From: an uncultured Oribacterium sp.
Lineage (GTDB): Bacteria > Bacillota > Clostridia > Lachnospirales > Lachnospiraceae
Length of the DNA: 23,462 nucleotides
Assembly (NCBI GenBank): GCA_937927445.1
Contig: CALAOB010000013.1
Span: 1-23,462, forward strand
Direction of reading: 5' to 3'
Below are positions 1 to 7,789 of the stretch, piece by piece. Position numbers and translations under genes: made by a program. Numbering within the stretch: position 1 is the stretch's first letter; each line of letters starts with the position of its first letter. The notes beneath the pieces were generated by a model. The model searched no databases and had not been told where the DNA came from. It saw only the letters and a list, made by a program, of their open reading frames with translations.

Positions 1-513
1 CGAGATGTCCATCTCCTCGAACTGCAGCACCGCAACATCCGCGCCGTAGCGCTCCTCGAGGTAACGCTCCTGCGCCTCGAAGCTCCGCGGCCGGTCCGCA
101 TACTCCCGCTCCGCCGCCACCAGCGTCGCGAGACGCAGGATGGTCTCCGGCTCGTGCCAGCGCTCGAGCTGGTACAGCGAGTCCGAACCAACGATGAAGT
201 AGAAGTGCACTTCCGGATACCGATCATGCAGGATGGTCAATGTCTCCGACGTGTAGGTTTCACCGCTCCGTTCCATCTCAAGCCGCGACAGGCAGAAGCC
301 CGGATGACCCGCGATGGCGAGCTCCGTCATCGCCGCACGATCGGCGGCCGGACTCACCTTCCGGCTGTGCTTCAGGTACGGATCCCCGGCCGGCATGAAC
401 CAGACCTCATCGAGCTGAAGCTGCGCCTGCGCACACTCCGCAAGCGCGAGATGCGCGTTGTGGATCGGGTCGAAGGTCCCGCCCATGATGCCCACTTTTT
501 TACTCGCCGTCAT
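1..513 (-). CDS. nadD: Nicotinate-nucleotide adenylyltransferase, 3' part cut off by the window edge
   Basis: The gene should transfer AMP from ATP to nicotinate mononucleotide in cytoplasmic NAD synthesis. The visible 171 codons are open to the window edge. Residues 11-22 read GGTFDPIHNAHL, the nucleotidyltransferase signature with the paired histidines (H18, H21); the usual HNGH is HNAH here. GSDSLYQLERW (109-119) matches the family's conserved segment after the central strand. The C-terminal ISSTxxR motif would lie beyond the edge. I chose the ATG at 511-513, giving MTASKKVGIMGG, because a GAGGAG lies 13 bases upstream inside the yhbY coding sequence. The gene overlaps the end of yhbY by 14 bases, which suggests translational coupling. 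The yhbY-nadD pairing is common in Clostridia. Confidence 0.93.
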   Translation of the reverse strand, partial: MTASKKVGIMGGTFDPIHNAHLALAECAQAQLQLDEVWFMPAGDPYLKHSRKVSPAADRAAMTELAIAGHPGFCLSRLEMERSGETYTSETLTILHDRYPEVHFYFIVGSDSLYQLERWHEPETILRLATLVAAEREYADRPRSFEAQERYLEERYGADVAVLQFEEMDIS

Positions 514-961
514 ACGCGTTATCGAACTCCTCGTCGTCTTCCTCGACGAAACGAAGGCTGAAACCGCCCGATCTCGCTGCATTCTTCGCATCCGCGATCT
601 CCTGCTTATGACCGGCGCGCTTCGCACCCTTCTTCTGCTTCTCAAGCTCCGCCTTCGAGGTCTCGTACTTCCGCTTCTTAAAATCCGGATTCGGCTTGTA
701 CAGCACGATCTTCCGACCGATCACCTGGACCACCTCGGACTGCGTACGACCCGCCAGCGTATACGCGATCTCGTTCGCATCATCATCGCAGTTCTTCAGA
801 ATATTGATCTTGATGAGCTCGTTCTTCACGATATTCTCACGCACCGCATCGATAAACTCCGGTGTCAGGCTGTTCTTACCGATGGAAAGCACCGGCTCGA
901 TGGTCATGGCTGCGCCCTTCAGCTGGGAACGCATCTTACTGTCTCTGATATATTTCTTCAT
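500..961 (-). CDS. yhbY: YhbY/CRM-domain RNA-binding protein, probable ribosome-assembly factor
   Basis: This 153-residue protein carries a CRM (CRS1-YhbY) fold in about residues 10-95. The start MRSQLKGAAMTIEPVLSIGK and the GRKIVLYKPN loop near residue 82 are typical. The family binds RNA and associates with pre-50S particles; the exact job here is inferred. The usual GKNGLT motif reads GKNSLT. A charged tail after residue 95, rich in Lys and then Asp/Glu, makes it longer than the roughly 100-residue minimal family. The ATG at 961 has AGGAG six bases upstream, so I prefer it to the internal Met10. It sits between obg upstream and nadD downstream, overlapping nadD by 14 bases, and is probably cotranscribed with obg across a gap of about 105 bases with no clear terminator. 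Confidence 0.93.
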   Translation of the reverse strand: MKKYIRDSKMRSQLKGAAMTIEPVLSIGKNSLTPEFIDAVRENIVKNELIKINILKNCDDDANEIAYTLAGRTQSEVVQVIGRKIVLYKPNPDFKKRKYETSKAELEKQKKGAKRAGHKQEIADAKNAARSGGFSLRFVEEDDEEFDNAYDGE

Positions 962-1068
962 TTTATTCTCCTGTATGCAGATGTCTCACCTATGCACAAG
1001 CGGCATCATCACATGGACGCTGCGCAGCCTCGTACACATAGCCGGTGAAACATAATCTCTGTTCCCAC

Positions 1069-2535
1069 TTAGTTCTCTGTATCATCCTCGTCGCTGAGCC
1101 CGAGGACCTCTGCGTAGTCGTCCTCGTCACCCTCGTCGTAGCCAATGTCTTCGTCCTCGACATCATCACTCTTCTCCGCATGACGCTTCGGAAAGGCCTG
1201 ATCGATCGCCGACTGGAGGTCGCCCTCCTCATACGCATCGGTATCATAGAACTCGAAGGTATGACCGTAGATCTTGATGGTATCGCCCTCCTGGATGCCC
1301 ATCTTCTTCAGCTTCCGGATGATGCCCTGATCGACCAGGAACTGCTGGAAGAACTCGAAGCCCTTCTCTGCCTGCAGGTTCGTATAGCCGAGCATCTTCT
1401 CGATCTTCGGACCCTCGACGGAGTAGGTATCCGCATTCAGCTTCTTGAACTCGATGGCGAGCTGCTCCTTATGACCGAGCGTCTCGAGATCGACCTCACT
1501 CTCAAACACCTCCGTCTTCTCTGCACCCGCGGCCTCGACATAGGTCCAGGCGGCCTCGAGCAGATCACGAAGACCGGTATTCGTCGCTGCAGAAATTGCA
1601 AAGACCTTCACGCCCTGTGGCTCGTAGATCTCCTTGATGCGCGTGAGCGGACAGTCTGTCCCCTGCTCATCGATGATGAGATCCGTCTTATTGCACGCGA
1701 TAATCATCGGCTTCTCAAGAATCCGCGGATCATACTTCGCGATCTCATCATTGATCGTCTTGATATCCTCGACCGGATCTCTGCCCTCCGAGCCGGCGGC
1801 ATCGACCACGTGGATCAGCACCTTACAACGCTCGATATGACGCAGGAACTCGTGACCGAGACCGATGCCCTCCGAGGCACCCTCGATGAGACCCGGAATA
1901 TCCGCCATAACGAAGCTGCGGTCGCCCTTCAGGCCGACCACACCGAGATGCGGCGTCAGCGTCGTGAAGTGATAGTTCGCGATCTCCGGCCGCGCATTAC
2001 TGCACATCGACAGAATCGTCGACTTACCCACGTTCGGAAGACCGACGAGACCGACATCCGCGATCACACGAAGCTCCATCTGTACCCAGAGCTCACGGGA
2101 ATCCTGACCCGGCTGCGCGAACTTCGGTGCCTGCATGGCCGGCGTTGCGAAGTGCATATTACCGAGACCGCCCTTACCGCCCTTCAGAAGAACCATACGC
2201 TGGTTCTCGCCGGACATATCCGCGATGATCTTCTTCGTCTCGAAATCACGAATGATCGTTCCCTCCGGAACACGGATCACCAGATCCTTACCATTCTTAC
2301 CGTGCATACGCTTTCCGCCGCCTTCTTCACCCGGCGTCGCGATGTACTTCTGACGATTACGGAAATCCTCGAGCGTATTCAGCCCCTTATCCACCTCGAC
2401 GATGATATCACCGCCCTTACCGCCATCACCGCCATCCGGACCACCCGCCGGCACGTACAGCTCACGACGGAACGACACATGACCATTTCCGCCCTTACCA
2501 CTCTTGATGAAAACCTTTGCAATATCTGCAAACAT
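1069..2535 (-). CDS. obgE: GTPase ObgE/CgtA, ribosome-assembly and stress GTPase
   Basis: This 488-residue protein has the three-domain Obg layout. The glycine-rich Obg fold spans about 1-158 (GPDGGDGGKGGD, 32-43). The GTPase domain has G1 GLPNVGKS at 165-172, a G2 threonine in TTLTPHLG (191-198), G3 DIPG at 212-215, G4 NKTD at 282-285 and G5 SAA at 315-317. The Gram-positive OCT domain covers about 345-431 (YGHTFEFYD). The tail from about 455 is very acidic. The ATG at 2535 is chosen because AAAGGAG lies nine bases upstream and MFADIAKVFIKSGKGG is the family start; the longer open frame to 2643 adds a non-homologous leader. Obg binds the 50S precursor and couples GTP/ppGpp levels to assembly. 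A perfect TATAAT upstream and the rpmA terminator suggest its own transcription unit. Confidence 0.97.
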   Translation of the reverse strand: MFADIAKVFIKSGKGGNGHVSFRRELYVPAGGPDGGDGGKGGDIIVEVDKGLNTLEDFRNRQKYIATPGEEGGGKRMHGKNGKDLVIRVPEGTIIRDFETKKIIADMSGENQRMVLLKGGKGGLGNMHFATPAMQAPKFAQPGQDSRELWVQMELRVIADVGLVGLPNVGKSTILSMCSNARPEIANYHFTTLTPHLGVVGLKGDRSFVMADIPGLIEGASEGIGLGHEFLRHIERCKVLIHVVDAAGSEGRDPVEDIKTINDEIAKYDPRILEKPMIIACNKTDLIIDEQGTDCPLTRIKEIYEPQGVKVFAISAATNTGLRDLLEAAWTYVEAAGAEKTEVFESEVDLETLGHKEQLAIEFKKLNADTYSVEGPKIEKMLGYTNLQAEKGFEFFQQFLVDQGIIRKLKKMGIQEGDTIKIYGHTFEFYDTDAYEEGDLQSAIDQAFPKRHAEKSDDVEDEDIGYDEGDEDDYAEVLGLSDEDDTEN

Positions 2536-2564
2536 AGAATCTTTCTCCTTTCCCGACTGTATCC

Positions 2565-2591
2565 TAGCGCCAGCTACAGAAGCTGTCGCTA
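2565..2591 (-). other. Hairpin in the obg 5' leader
   Basis: TAGCG and CGCTA enclose CAGCT and AGCTG around a five-base loop: two 5-bp stems separated by a single 1x1 mismatch. It lies about 30 bases before the obg start and upstream of its SD, so it could affect message stability. No known regulatory RNA family is recognised. Confidence 0.5.
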
Positions 2592-2623
2592 ACAACCGGA
2601 GAGCAAATGAATATAACAGATAC

Positions 2624-2652
2624 ATTATATACCATGTATCCATAAAACAGAA
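2624..2652 (-). promoter_or_regulatory. Candidate sigma-A promoter of obg
   Basis: On the minus strand a perfect TATAAT lies at 2624-2629. With a 17-base spacer the -35 position is TTCTGT (2647-2652), a poor match. The call rests on the -10 hexamer and on its position just after the rpmA terminator. Confidence 0.5.
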
Positions 2653-2661
2653 TAATGAAGC

Positions 2662-2695
2662 AAAAACCCTGTACTGAAGATTCAGTACAGGGTTT
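2662..2695 (-). terminator. Rho-independent terminator of rplU-rpmA
   Basis: Perfect 15-bp arms at 2664-2678 and 2681-2695 (AAACCCTGTACTGAA and its complement) form a strong hairpin that runs into TTTTTGCTT on the minus strand. It begins 26 bases after the rpmA stop. Confidence 0.9.
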
Positions 2696-2720
2696 GATTC
2701 TTGTAGAAGCGCTCAGTAAA

Positions 2721-2984
2721 TTACTCAGCATCCACTGGCATAACGGAAACCTGCTTCTTGTCTCTGCCGAGGCGGCCGAACTTAACGACGCCATCAACCT
2801 TTGCAAAAAGGGTGTAGTCATTGCCGAGGCCTACGTTAAGACCCGGGTGAATTCTTGTTCCGTTCTGCTTGTAAAGAACATTGCCAGCCTTTACGAACTG
2901 ACCATCTGCTCTCTTCTGTCCAAGTCTCTTGGACTCCGAATCTCTACCATTCTTGGTAGAGCCCATACCTTTATGATGAGCCAT
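2721..2984 (-). CDS. rpmA: 50S ribosomal protein L27, form without N-terminal extension
   Basis: This is an 87-residue L27. MAHHKGMGSTKNGRDS (1-16) and KRLGQKRADGQ (19-29) are the conserved N-terminal parts; the tail of mature L27 reaches towards the peptidyl-transferase centre. The ATG at 2984 follows GGAGG by six bases, and no in-frame extension exists upstream. In most Firmicutes L27 is made with a short extension ending in a Prp cleavage site, and prp lies between rplU and rpmA. Here the extension is absent and only 25 bases separate the two genes, so L27 appears to be made directly in its mature form. Codons are more AT-rich than in neighbouring genes, as is common for highly expressed ribosomal proteins. 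Confidence 0.97.
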   Translation of the reverse strand: MAHHKGMGSTKNGRDSESKRLGQKRADGQFVKAGNVLYKQNGTRIHPGLNVGLGNDYTLFAKVDGVVKFGRLGRDKKQVSVMPVDAE

Positions 2985-3009
2985 GATTATCCTCCAAAAA
3001 ACAAACTGA

Positions 3010-3315
3010 TTAGCCGATAGAATCGATCTTTACTTCTGTAAAGAGCTGTCTGTGACCATTCTTCTTATGGTATCCAGACTTTCTCTTGTACTTGTAAACG
3101 ATAACCTTCTTGGCCTTGCCATTCTTAGTTACAGTGGCAGATACCTTAGCACCATCAACGACCGGTGTACCGATCTTCATAGCGCCATCATTAAGAACAA
3201 GCACCTGATCGAAAGTAACCTTGTCGCCTTCCTTTACATCAAGCTTCTCAACTCTAATGATATCGCCTTCGCTTACCTTGTACTGCTTTCCACCTGTAAG
3301 GATTACTGCATACAT
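3010..3315 (-). CDS. rplU: 50S ribosomal protein L21
   Basis: This 101-residue protein begins MYAVILTGGKQYKVSEGD and ends with the family C-terminus (GYHKKNGHRQLFTEVKIDSI). It binds 23S rRNA in the large subunit. The ATG at 3315 is used because AAGGAGG precedes it by nine bases and the family starts at MYAVI; an in-frame upstream ATG at 3339 would add eight unrelated residues and bypass that SD. It is the first gene of the rplU-rpmA operon, with a near-consensus promoter and a structured leader upstream and the shared terminator after rpmA. The prp gene normally found downstream is missing. Confidence 0.97.
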   Translation of the reverse strand: MYAVILTGGKQYKVSEGDIIRVEKLDVKEGDKVTFDQVLVLNDGAMKIGTPVVDGAKVSATVTKNGKAKKVIVYKYKRKSGYHKKNGHRQLFTEVKIDSIG

Positions 3316-3394
3316 TACGAGGGTCCTCCTTTTTATCATTACTCGCTGGCTTCGGTGGTGTTTTCACACACTTTTACCTCGTCACGCGGCATAC
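3316..3394 (-). promoter_or_regulatory. Probable L21 autoregulatory leader
   Basis: From the expected transcription start near 3394 to the rplU ATG there are about 78 transcribed bases. They contain a small GTGT/ACAC hairpin and a possible 6-bp pairing of ACGAGG in the leader with CCTCGT directly before the start codon, which would lock the SD-to-start spacer. An L21 leader RNA is known in this position in Firmicutes; the match here is by position and pairing only. Confidence 0.5.
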
Positions 3395-3400
3395 TAAGAT

Positions 3401-3429
3401 AAATTACTCTTTCTTTGCAGAATTGTCAA
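3401..3429 (-). promoter_or_regulatory. Sigma-A promoter of rplU-rpmA
   Basis: TTGACA (3424-3429), a 17-base spacer and TAATTT (3401-3406) on the minus strand. The -35 box starts 16 bases after the stop of the preceding NlpC/P60 gene, and no terminator is visible in between. Confidence 0.85.
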
Positions 3430-3444
3430 TAGGTTTTGCAAAAT

Positions 3445-6141
3445 TTATTGAATCAGTTTCCGATAATACGGATAGTTCGCCGTCACCTCACTCACTGACA
3501 CATTATTCGCACCGGAGTTCTCATGGATGACGATCATATTTCCATTGCCGGCCCACTGCAGGAACATCACGACATGCGAGTCCGCACCGACACGTACGAC
3601 GATATCGCCCGGCTGCAGCTCCGACCGCTTGATCTTCTGTCCCTCACCGATGAGCGTCGCCGTACTGCTCGCGCCGTTCAGCCGGTTCCCGATCGCCGAC
3701 CAGTACACCCACTGTACCCAGCCGGAGCAGTCGAGGCCCCGCAGCACACGGCCCTTATAGTCCGCCTCGATGACACGACCGAAGCCGTTCTTCTCATAGC
3801 TCGCCGCACTCGCCTTGCCGCCCCAGTAATACGGGATCTTGCCGACCGACGAAAGCGCAAATTTAATGACCGCCTTCCGCTCGTCCGAAATATCCTCCGG
3901 AAGCGAGGACAGGTACTTCGAGATCTCCTCCTCCGTCAGCGGCTGCTTCGGATTGATGGTCGAGATTGAGAGACCATAGGTCTTGAACCAGTCCTGCGAA
4001 ATCAGCTTCTGCACATAGCCCATCTGCTCCTCGGTCCAGCCGTTCCAGCCGTTCCGCGCGAGCGCTGCATCGAGGCTCTTCGTCGCCTCGTTTTCATCCT
4101 GATCATCCGCCGAGAGCGCTACCGTACGGAGGCCCTTCGCATCCTCGAAGCCGTAGATCGTCACCTTCACATAAAGGTCCACATGGCCCGGGCAGTAGTT
4201 CTTGCTCTTGACATCCGTCTCAGTATTCGTGCTCTGCTTGGCCTCCTCGGCTGCGAGGCTCTGCTGCACGAGCTGACGAAGCGTGTTTTCATCCATGTTC
4301 TTCAGCTGCTCGCCCGTGAAGGTACCGATCACGGTCTGCTGGCTGTCGGCCAATGCTGTCGTCGCCTGAACGTCACCACCCGCACTGCTGCTCGCGGCCG
4401 CTGCACTTGTCGCCTGCTTATTCACCTCATCGATGCCCTTGCCGGCCTCGTAGCCCGCATAGCGCTTCTTTTTCTGCCCGTTCTCACCTGTCTCGTAGGT
4501 CGTATCTTCTGTACTCGTCGGCGCCGCCGTGGCAGAAACGACCGCCTGGGTCTCACTCGCCTCGGTCGAAACCGCCGCCGTCTCCGGTACGGCACTCGCC
4601 GCCGCGGTATCACTGTCGCCGAAGACCAGCATGCTGCTCGTCAGCGAACCCGCCGCACGCGCGTTCTTCTGCGCCTCCGCATACGCCCGCGCCGTTCCAT
4701 ATCTGCCCGGCGTACCATAGTGGACGCCATCCAGCGACGCCAGCGTCTCCTGCGCGGCCTGCGCCATCGTGCCCGCCGTTCCATCGGCATCCGAAGCCTC
4801 GCGAGCCCGCAGCTCCCGAAGTGATGTCAGACCGGAGAGCAGACCGTGACGACCGATCGCTGCGCCTGCGGAGCTGTGCGTCGACATCTTCTTCACCGGC
4901 TGCATCGCGCCGAGCACCAGCATGCCGTTATTGGATGCGGCCTGCGTCTGGGCTGCCGTCGCCTGGGTCGGCGCGGCGGTCTGCACCGGTGCCGCCGTCT
5001 GGGCGACTGTCTGCGTCTCGGCTTCCGTCGAAGCCGCTGCACTCTCCGGCACACTCGTTACCGAGCTCTGACTGCCTGCGCTTCCGTTGCCGTCACTGTC
5101 TGAATGAAAGATGATTCCCTTGCCGCCGGCATTGCCCTCGGCATCCGTCTGGGTTTCATAGTTCTTCATCTCCGCCGTCGTCGTGACGCTGCTGTCACCC
5201 GTCAGGTTCAGTACCTGCTGATTCTGCGCAGAGATCGCCGCACTGCCCGCCGACAGTGCATCCTGTGTGAGGAGTCCCTCGCTCCGGTTCGTCGCGGCCT
5301 GCAGCTGCAGCTTCAGCGCTGCCAGTGCCTCCTCGACCTTCTTCGCGTCATCCGCCTCTTCCTTCGCGGTCCGGTTGATACAGCCACTGTCGTAGTAGAC
5401 ATTTCCGATGCTGATCGTATATTTCCGCGACTTGCTGTAGAGCTCCTCGCAGTACTTCTCGAAGGTATCGACGTCGAGATAATCGTGCGCATAGCAGTAA
5501 ACGGACGCCATTGCCATGATATCCTTGACGTTCGAGTACTCGTTTACCTGCTCGCCATCTGCGTTATAGAAGGAGACATTGACATTTTTGAAGTTCGGGA
5601 TGTACCAGGTCGAGGCATCATTCGGATCCTGGCCGCCGGCGTTCGGGTTATACTTACCCATGACGCGGCTCAAGCTCACGCCGAGGCGCTTCGCGAGATT
5701 GAGCGGCGACACGCCCGCCTCATCGTAGATCTTCGCGAGGTACTCGTTGTCGGCGGTCATCAGCTTCTGGTAGACCTCACCGGCGTAGCTGTGGATGGTA
5801 TCGCTGGTATCCGCGCCATCTCGGTAGAAGTACGCGAGGTTCAGCTTATCCGGCGCCGGCTGGAACTGCGATGCGCTCTCACTGTCCATGAGGTTCGCAA
5901 GGGAGGAACGCAGGCCTCCGAAATTAAGGCCGTTCGCCTTCGGCAGCTCGCTGAGCGTGGCCAATGTTTCTTCCTCGACGACCGTCTCGGTCTCTGCAGG
6001 CATCGTCTCCGCCGGTGCAGCGCCATAGTGCTGCGCCGCGATGGACACAACAAGACCGGCAGCCAGCAAAACTGCCGTGGCTGCCGTCTGTTTCTTATTC
6101 ATATGGATAGGGAAATCTGTTTTTTTCATAGGCTTCATCAT
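3445..6141 (-). CDS. Large secreted NlpC/P60-family cell-wall hydrolase with an Ala/Ser/Thr-rich linker
   Basis: This 898-residue protein has a basic N-terminus and a hydrophobic segment at about 19-37 (signal peptide or anchor). A mature region follows (50-330), then a low-complexity Ala/Ser/Thr/Gln/Glu stretch (about 360-600), and a C-terminal NlpC/P60 domain (about 755-898). The catalytic cysteine is C805 in LDCSGWVQW, the histidine H856 in DSHVVMF, and the probable third polar residue H873 in VIHENSG. Such domains cleave peptide-stem bonds such as D-Glu-gamma-diaminopimelate. YYWGG (771-775) is the usual approach to the domain. The two halves flanking the linker carry related segments, MLVLGAM (407) and MLVFGDS (504). 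The start is uncertain: none of the ATGs at 6141, 6138, 6129 or 6102 has a good SD. It lies alone between the 6189-6252 palindrome and the rplU promoter. Confidence 0.88.
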   Translation of the reverse strand: MMKPMKKTDFPIHMNKKQTAATAVLLAAGLVVSIAAQHYGAAPAETMPAETETVVEEETLATLSELPKANGLNFGGLRSSLANLMDSESASQFQPAPDKLNLAYFYRDGADTSDTIHSYAGEVYQKLMTADNEYLAKIYDEAGVSPLNLAKRLGVSLSRVMGKYNPNAGGQDPNDASTWYIPNFKNVNVSFYNADGEQVNEYSNVKDIMAMASVYCYAHDYLDVDTFEKYCEELYSKSRKYTISIGNVYYDSGCINRTAKEEADDAKKVEEALAALKLQLQAATNRSEGLLTQDALSAGSAAISAQNQQVLNLTGDSSVTTTAEMKNYETQTDAEGNAGGKGIIFHSDSDGNGSAGSQSSVTSVPESAAASTEAETQTVAQTAAPVQTAAPTQATAAQTQAASNNGMLVLGAMQPVKKMSTHSSAGAAIGRHGLLSGLTSLRELRAREASDADGTAGTMAQAAQETLASLDGVHYGTPGRYGTARAYAEAQKNARAAGSLTSSMLVFGDSDTAAASAVPETAAVSTEASETQAVVSATAAPTSTEDTTYETGENGQKKKRYAGYEAGKGIDEVNKQATSAAAASSSAGGDVQATTALADSQQTVIGTFTGEQLKNMDENTLRQLVQQSLAAEEAKQSTNTETDVKSKNYCPGHVDLYVKVTIYGFEDAKGLRTVALSADDQDENEATKSLDAALARNGWNGWTEEQMGYVQKLISQDWFKTYGLSISTINPKQPLTEEEISKYLSSLPEDISDERKAVIKFALSSVGKIPYYWGGKASAASYEKNGFGRVIEADYKGRVLRGLDCSGWVQWVYWSAIGNRLNGASSTATLIGEGQKIKRSELQPGDIVVRVGADSHVVMFLQWAGNGNMIVIHENSGANNVSVSEVTANYPYYRKLIQ

Positions 6142-6188
6142 AGCACAGCTCTGCGCCCGAAAATTTTAATTTTTCGTGAATTTAAGCT

Positions 6189-6252
6189 AAGGGGACCCGG
6201 AAGGGCGGCAACGGAGGCACAGTACTCCGTTGCCGCCCTTCCGGGTCCCCTT
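6189..6252. repeat. Perfect palindrome with 28-bp arms; palindromic member of a dispersed repeat, possible bidirectional terminator
   Basis: Arms at 6189-6216 and 6225-6252 are exact reverse complements around the eight-base loop GCACAGTA. It lies eight bases after the rluD stop and 48 bases before the NlpC/P60 start. On the plus strand it is followed by CCTGTTTTT; on the minus strand the U-tract is poor. The left arm plus loop (6203-6229) is identical over 27 bases to 23377-23403 and related to 9872-9930 in inverse orientation, so this is a repeat-family member and not an ordinary terminator. Confidence 0.85.
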
Positions 6253-6259
6253 CCTGTTT

Positions 6260-7270
6260 TTAATTGCAGAATTTATTCCGTAGCTTCGCGAGAAGCTCCG
6301 TAAAGTAGGCAGGGTAATCCGAGCTGAACTCGACGTACTCACCGGTTCGCGGATGAATGAAGCCCAGCACCTGGGCGTGCAGGCACTGCCCCTGGAGGTC
6401 AAACGGGCACTTCTTCGGCCCATAGACCTCGTCGCCGAGCAGCGGATGGCCGAGGGAGGCCATGTGCACACGGATCTGATGTGTGCGCCCCGTCTCGAGC
6501 GTGCACTGCACCAGGGTATACGCACCGCCGAAGCGCTCAAGCACATGATAGTGCGTCACCGCCGGGCGGCCGTTCAGCTCGTCGATGGCCTGCTTCTTTC
6601 GGTCCTTCTTCGAGCGGCCGAGCGGTGCATCCACGGTGCCGTCGTCCTCCCGGATGTTTCCGATCACGATCGCCACGTAGCGGCGGGTGATGGAGTGCAC
6701 CTTCAGCTGCGCCGCGAGTGACTTGTGCGCCTGATCATTCTTACAGACTACGAGCAGTCCCGTCGTGTTCATATCGATGCGGTGGACGATGCCCGGACGC
6801 ATCACCCCGTTGATGGAGCTCAGCTCCGAACCGCAGTGATACATCACCGCATTCACGAGGGTGCCCTGCGCATGCCCCGCCGCCGGATGCACGACCATGC
6901 CCTTCGGCTTATTCACGATCAGCACATCCTGATCCTCGTAGACGATGTCGAGCGGGATGTCCTCCGGCTCCACGTCGAGCGCCACCGGTGCCGGCAGGTC
7001 CAGCGACAGCACATCGCCGGCCTTCAGCTTCGTGCTCGCCTTCGCCGGCTTCCCGTTCAGAAGGATACGCGCCTCCTTCAGCAGCTTCGCCGCATAGCTC
7101 CGCGAAATCTCCGGCTCCTTCAGCGTCGCGAGATACTGATCGATCCGAATCGGACACAGCTCCGCCGGCACACGGATCTCGACGGCCTCTGCCTCTGCTT
7201 CAGCGCCTGACTCTACATCTACATCGTCATCAAACGCCAGCTCGATTTCTGTTTCTTTTTCCTTGCTCAT
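6260..7270 (-). CDS. rluD: RluD/RluA-family 23S rRNA pseudouridine synthase
   Basis: This 336-residue enzyme should isomerise uridine to pseudouridine in rRNA. An acidic N-terminal extension (1-32) precedes an S4 RNA-binding domain (about 41-92, IRIDQYLATL to LKAGDVLSLDLP). The catalytic domain carries GMVVHPAAGH (124-133) and HRIDMNTTGLLVVCKN (163-178), with the catalytic aspartate at D166. The ending GRTHQIRVHM...GDEVYG is also standard. The ATG at 7270 follows the lspA stop by five bases, and its SD GAGGAG lies inside the last lspA codons, so the two are translationally coupled. lspA-rluD adjacency is conserved in Firmicutes. The exact target uridines cannot be told from sequence. Confidence 0.93.
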   Translation of the reverse strand: MSKEKETEIELAFDDDVDVESGAEAEAEAVEIRVPAELCPIRIDQYLATLKEPEISRSYAAKLLKEARILLNGKPAKASTKLKAGDVLSLDLPAPVALDVEPEDIPLDIVYEDQDVLIVNKPKGMVVHPAAGHAQGTLVNAVMYHCGSELSSINGVMRPGIVHRIDMNTTGLLVVCKNDQAHKSLAAQLKVHSITRRYVAIVIGNIREDDGTVDAPLGRSKKDRKKQAIDELNGRPAVTHYHVLERFGGAYTLVQCTLETGRTHQIRVHMASLGHPLLGDEVYGPKKCPFDLQGQCLHAQVLGFIHPRTGEYVEFSSDYPAYFTELLAKLRNKFCN

Positions 7271-7275
7271 GGGTC

Positions 7276-7788
7276 TCAGCGCTCCTCATTGCGATGCAGG
7301 AAGCCTAGCTCCTCATCCTTAAAGTAGAAAAGGAAGAGCACGACCATCAGGGCGCAGCCCACCGTCACGTAGATATCGGCAACATTGAACACCGGAAAGT
7401 CGATCGGGCTGAAATAGATGAAATCGACGACAAACTGCTGGCGGACACGGTCGATGAAATTACCGATCGCGCCCGAAAAGATCAGCTCACACACGAGCAG
7501 CAGCGGCAGAAAATGCCGGTCACCCTGCGGGATGCGATGCACGACATAGACGATGCCGCACAGCACCACGACCGTGATGATATAGAAGAAAACCTGCGCG
7601 CCCTGCAGGCTGCCGAACGCCGCACCGCGGTTCTCGATATACAGCAGGTAAAGCACATTCCGGATGATCGGGACACGCTCCGCCCCCATCAGATGCTCCA
7701 CCGCAAGCTGCTTCGTGAACTGGTCAAGCCCAACCAGCACCAGCGCCAGCAGCAGAAAAATACCCCAACGTTTCGAATTCTCTTTCAT
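7276..7788 (-). CDS. lspA: Lipoprotein signal peptidase (signal peptidase II)
   Basis: This 170-residue membrane aspartyl protease removes signal peptides from prolipoproteins after diacylglyceryl transfer. Four hydrophobic segments are visible (about 9-26, 66-84, 94-110, 138-156). Conserved blocks are VGLDQFTKQ (19-27), ENRGAAFG (52-59), GAIGNFIDR (106-114), VVDF with catalytic D122 and FNVADIYV with catalytic D138. It sits between aroB (one base upstream) and rluD (five bases downstream) in a tight three-gene unit. The window encodes at least one likely client, the DacF-like protein with a lipobox. Confidence 0.96.
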   Translation of the reverse strand: MKENSKRWGIFLLLALVLVGLDQFTKQLAVEHLMGAERVPIIRNVLYLLYIENRGAAFGSLQGAQVFFYIITVVVLCGIVYVVHRIPQGDRHFLPLLLVCELIFSGAIGNFIDRVRQQFVVDFIYFSPIDFPVFNVADIYVTVGCALMVVLFLFYFKDEELGFLHRNEER

Positions 7789-7789
7789 C

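Noticed and set aside
1045..2592. Long plus-strand open frame of about 515 codons opposite obg, and similar ones opposite PBP2 (17038-18510), the NlpC/P60 gene (5104-6303) and others
   Set aside because: They are antisense to well-recognised genes, have no matching protein motifs, and reflect the GC-rich codon bias of the true strand.
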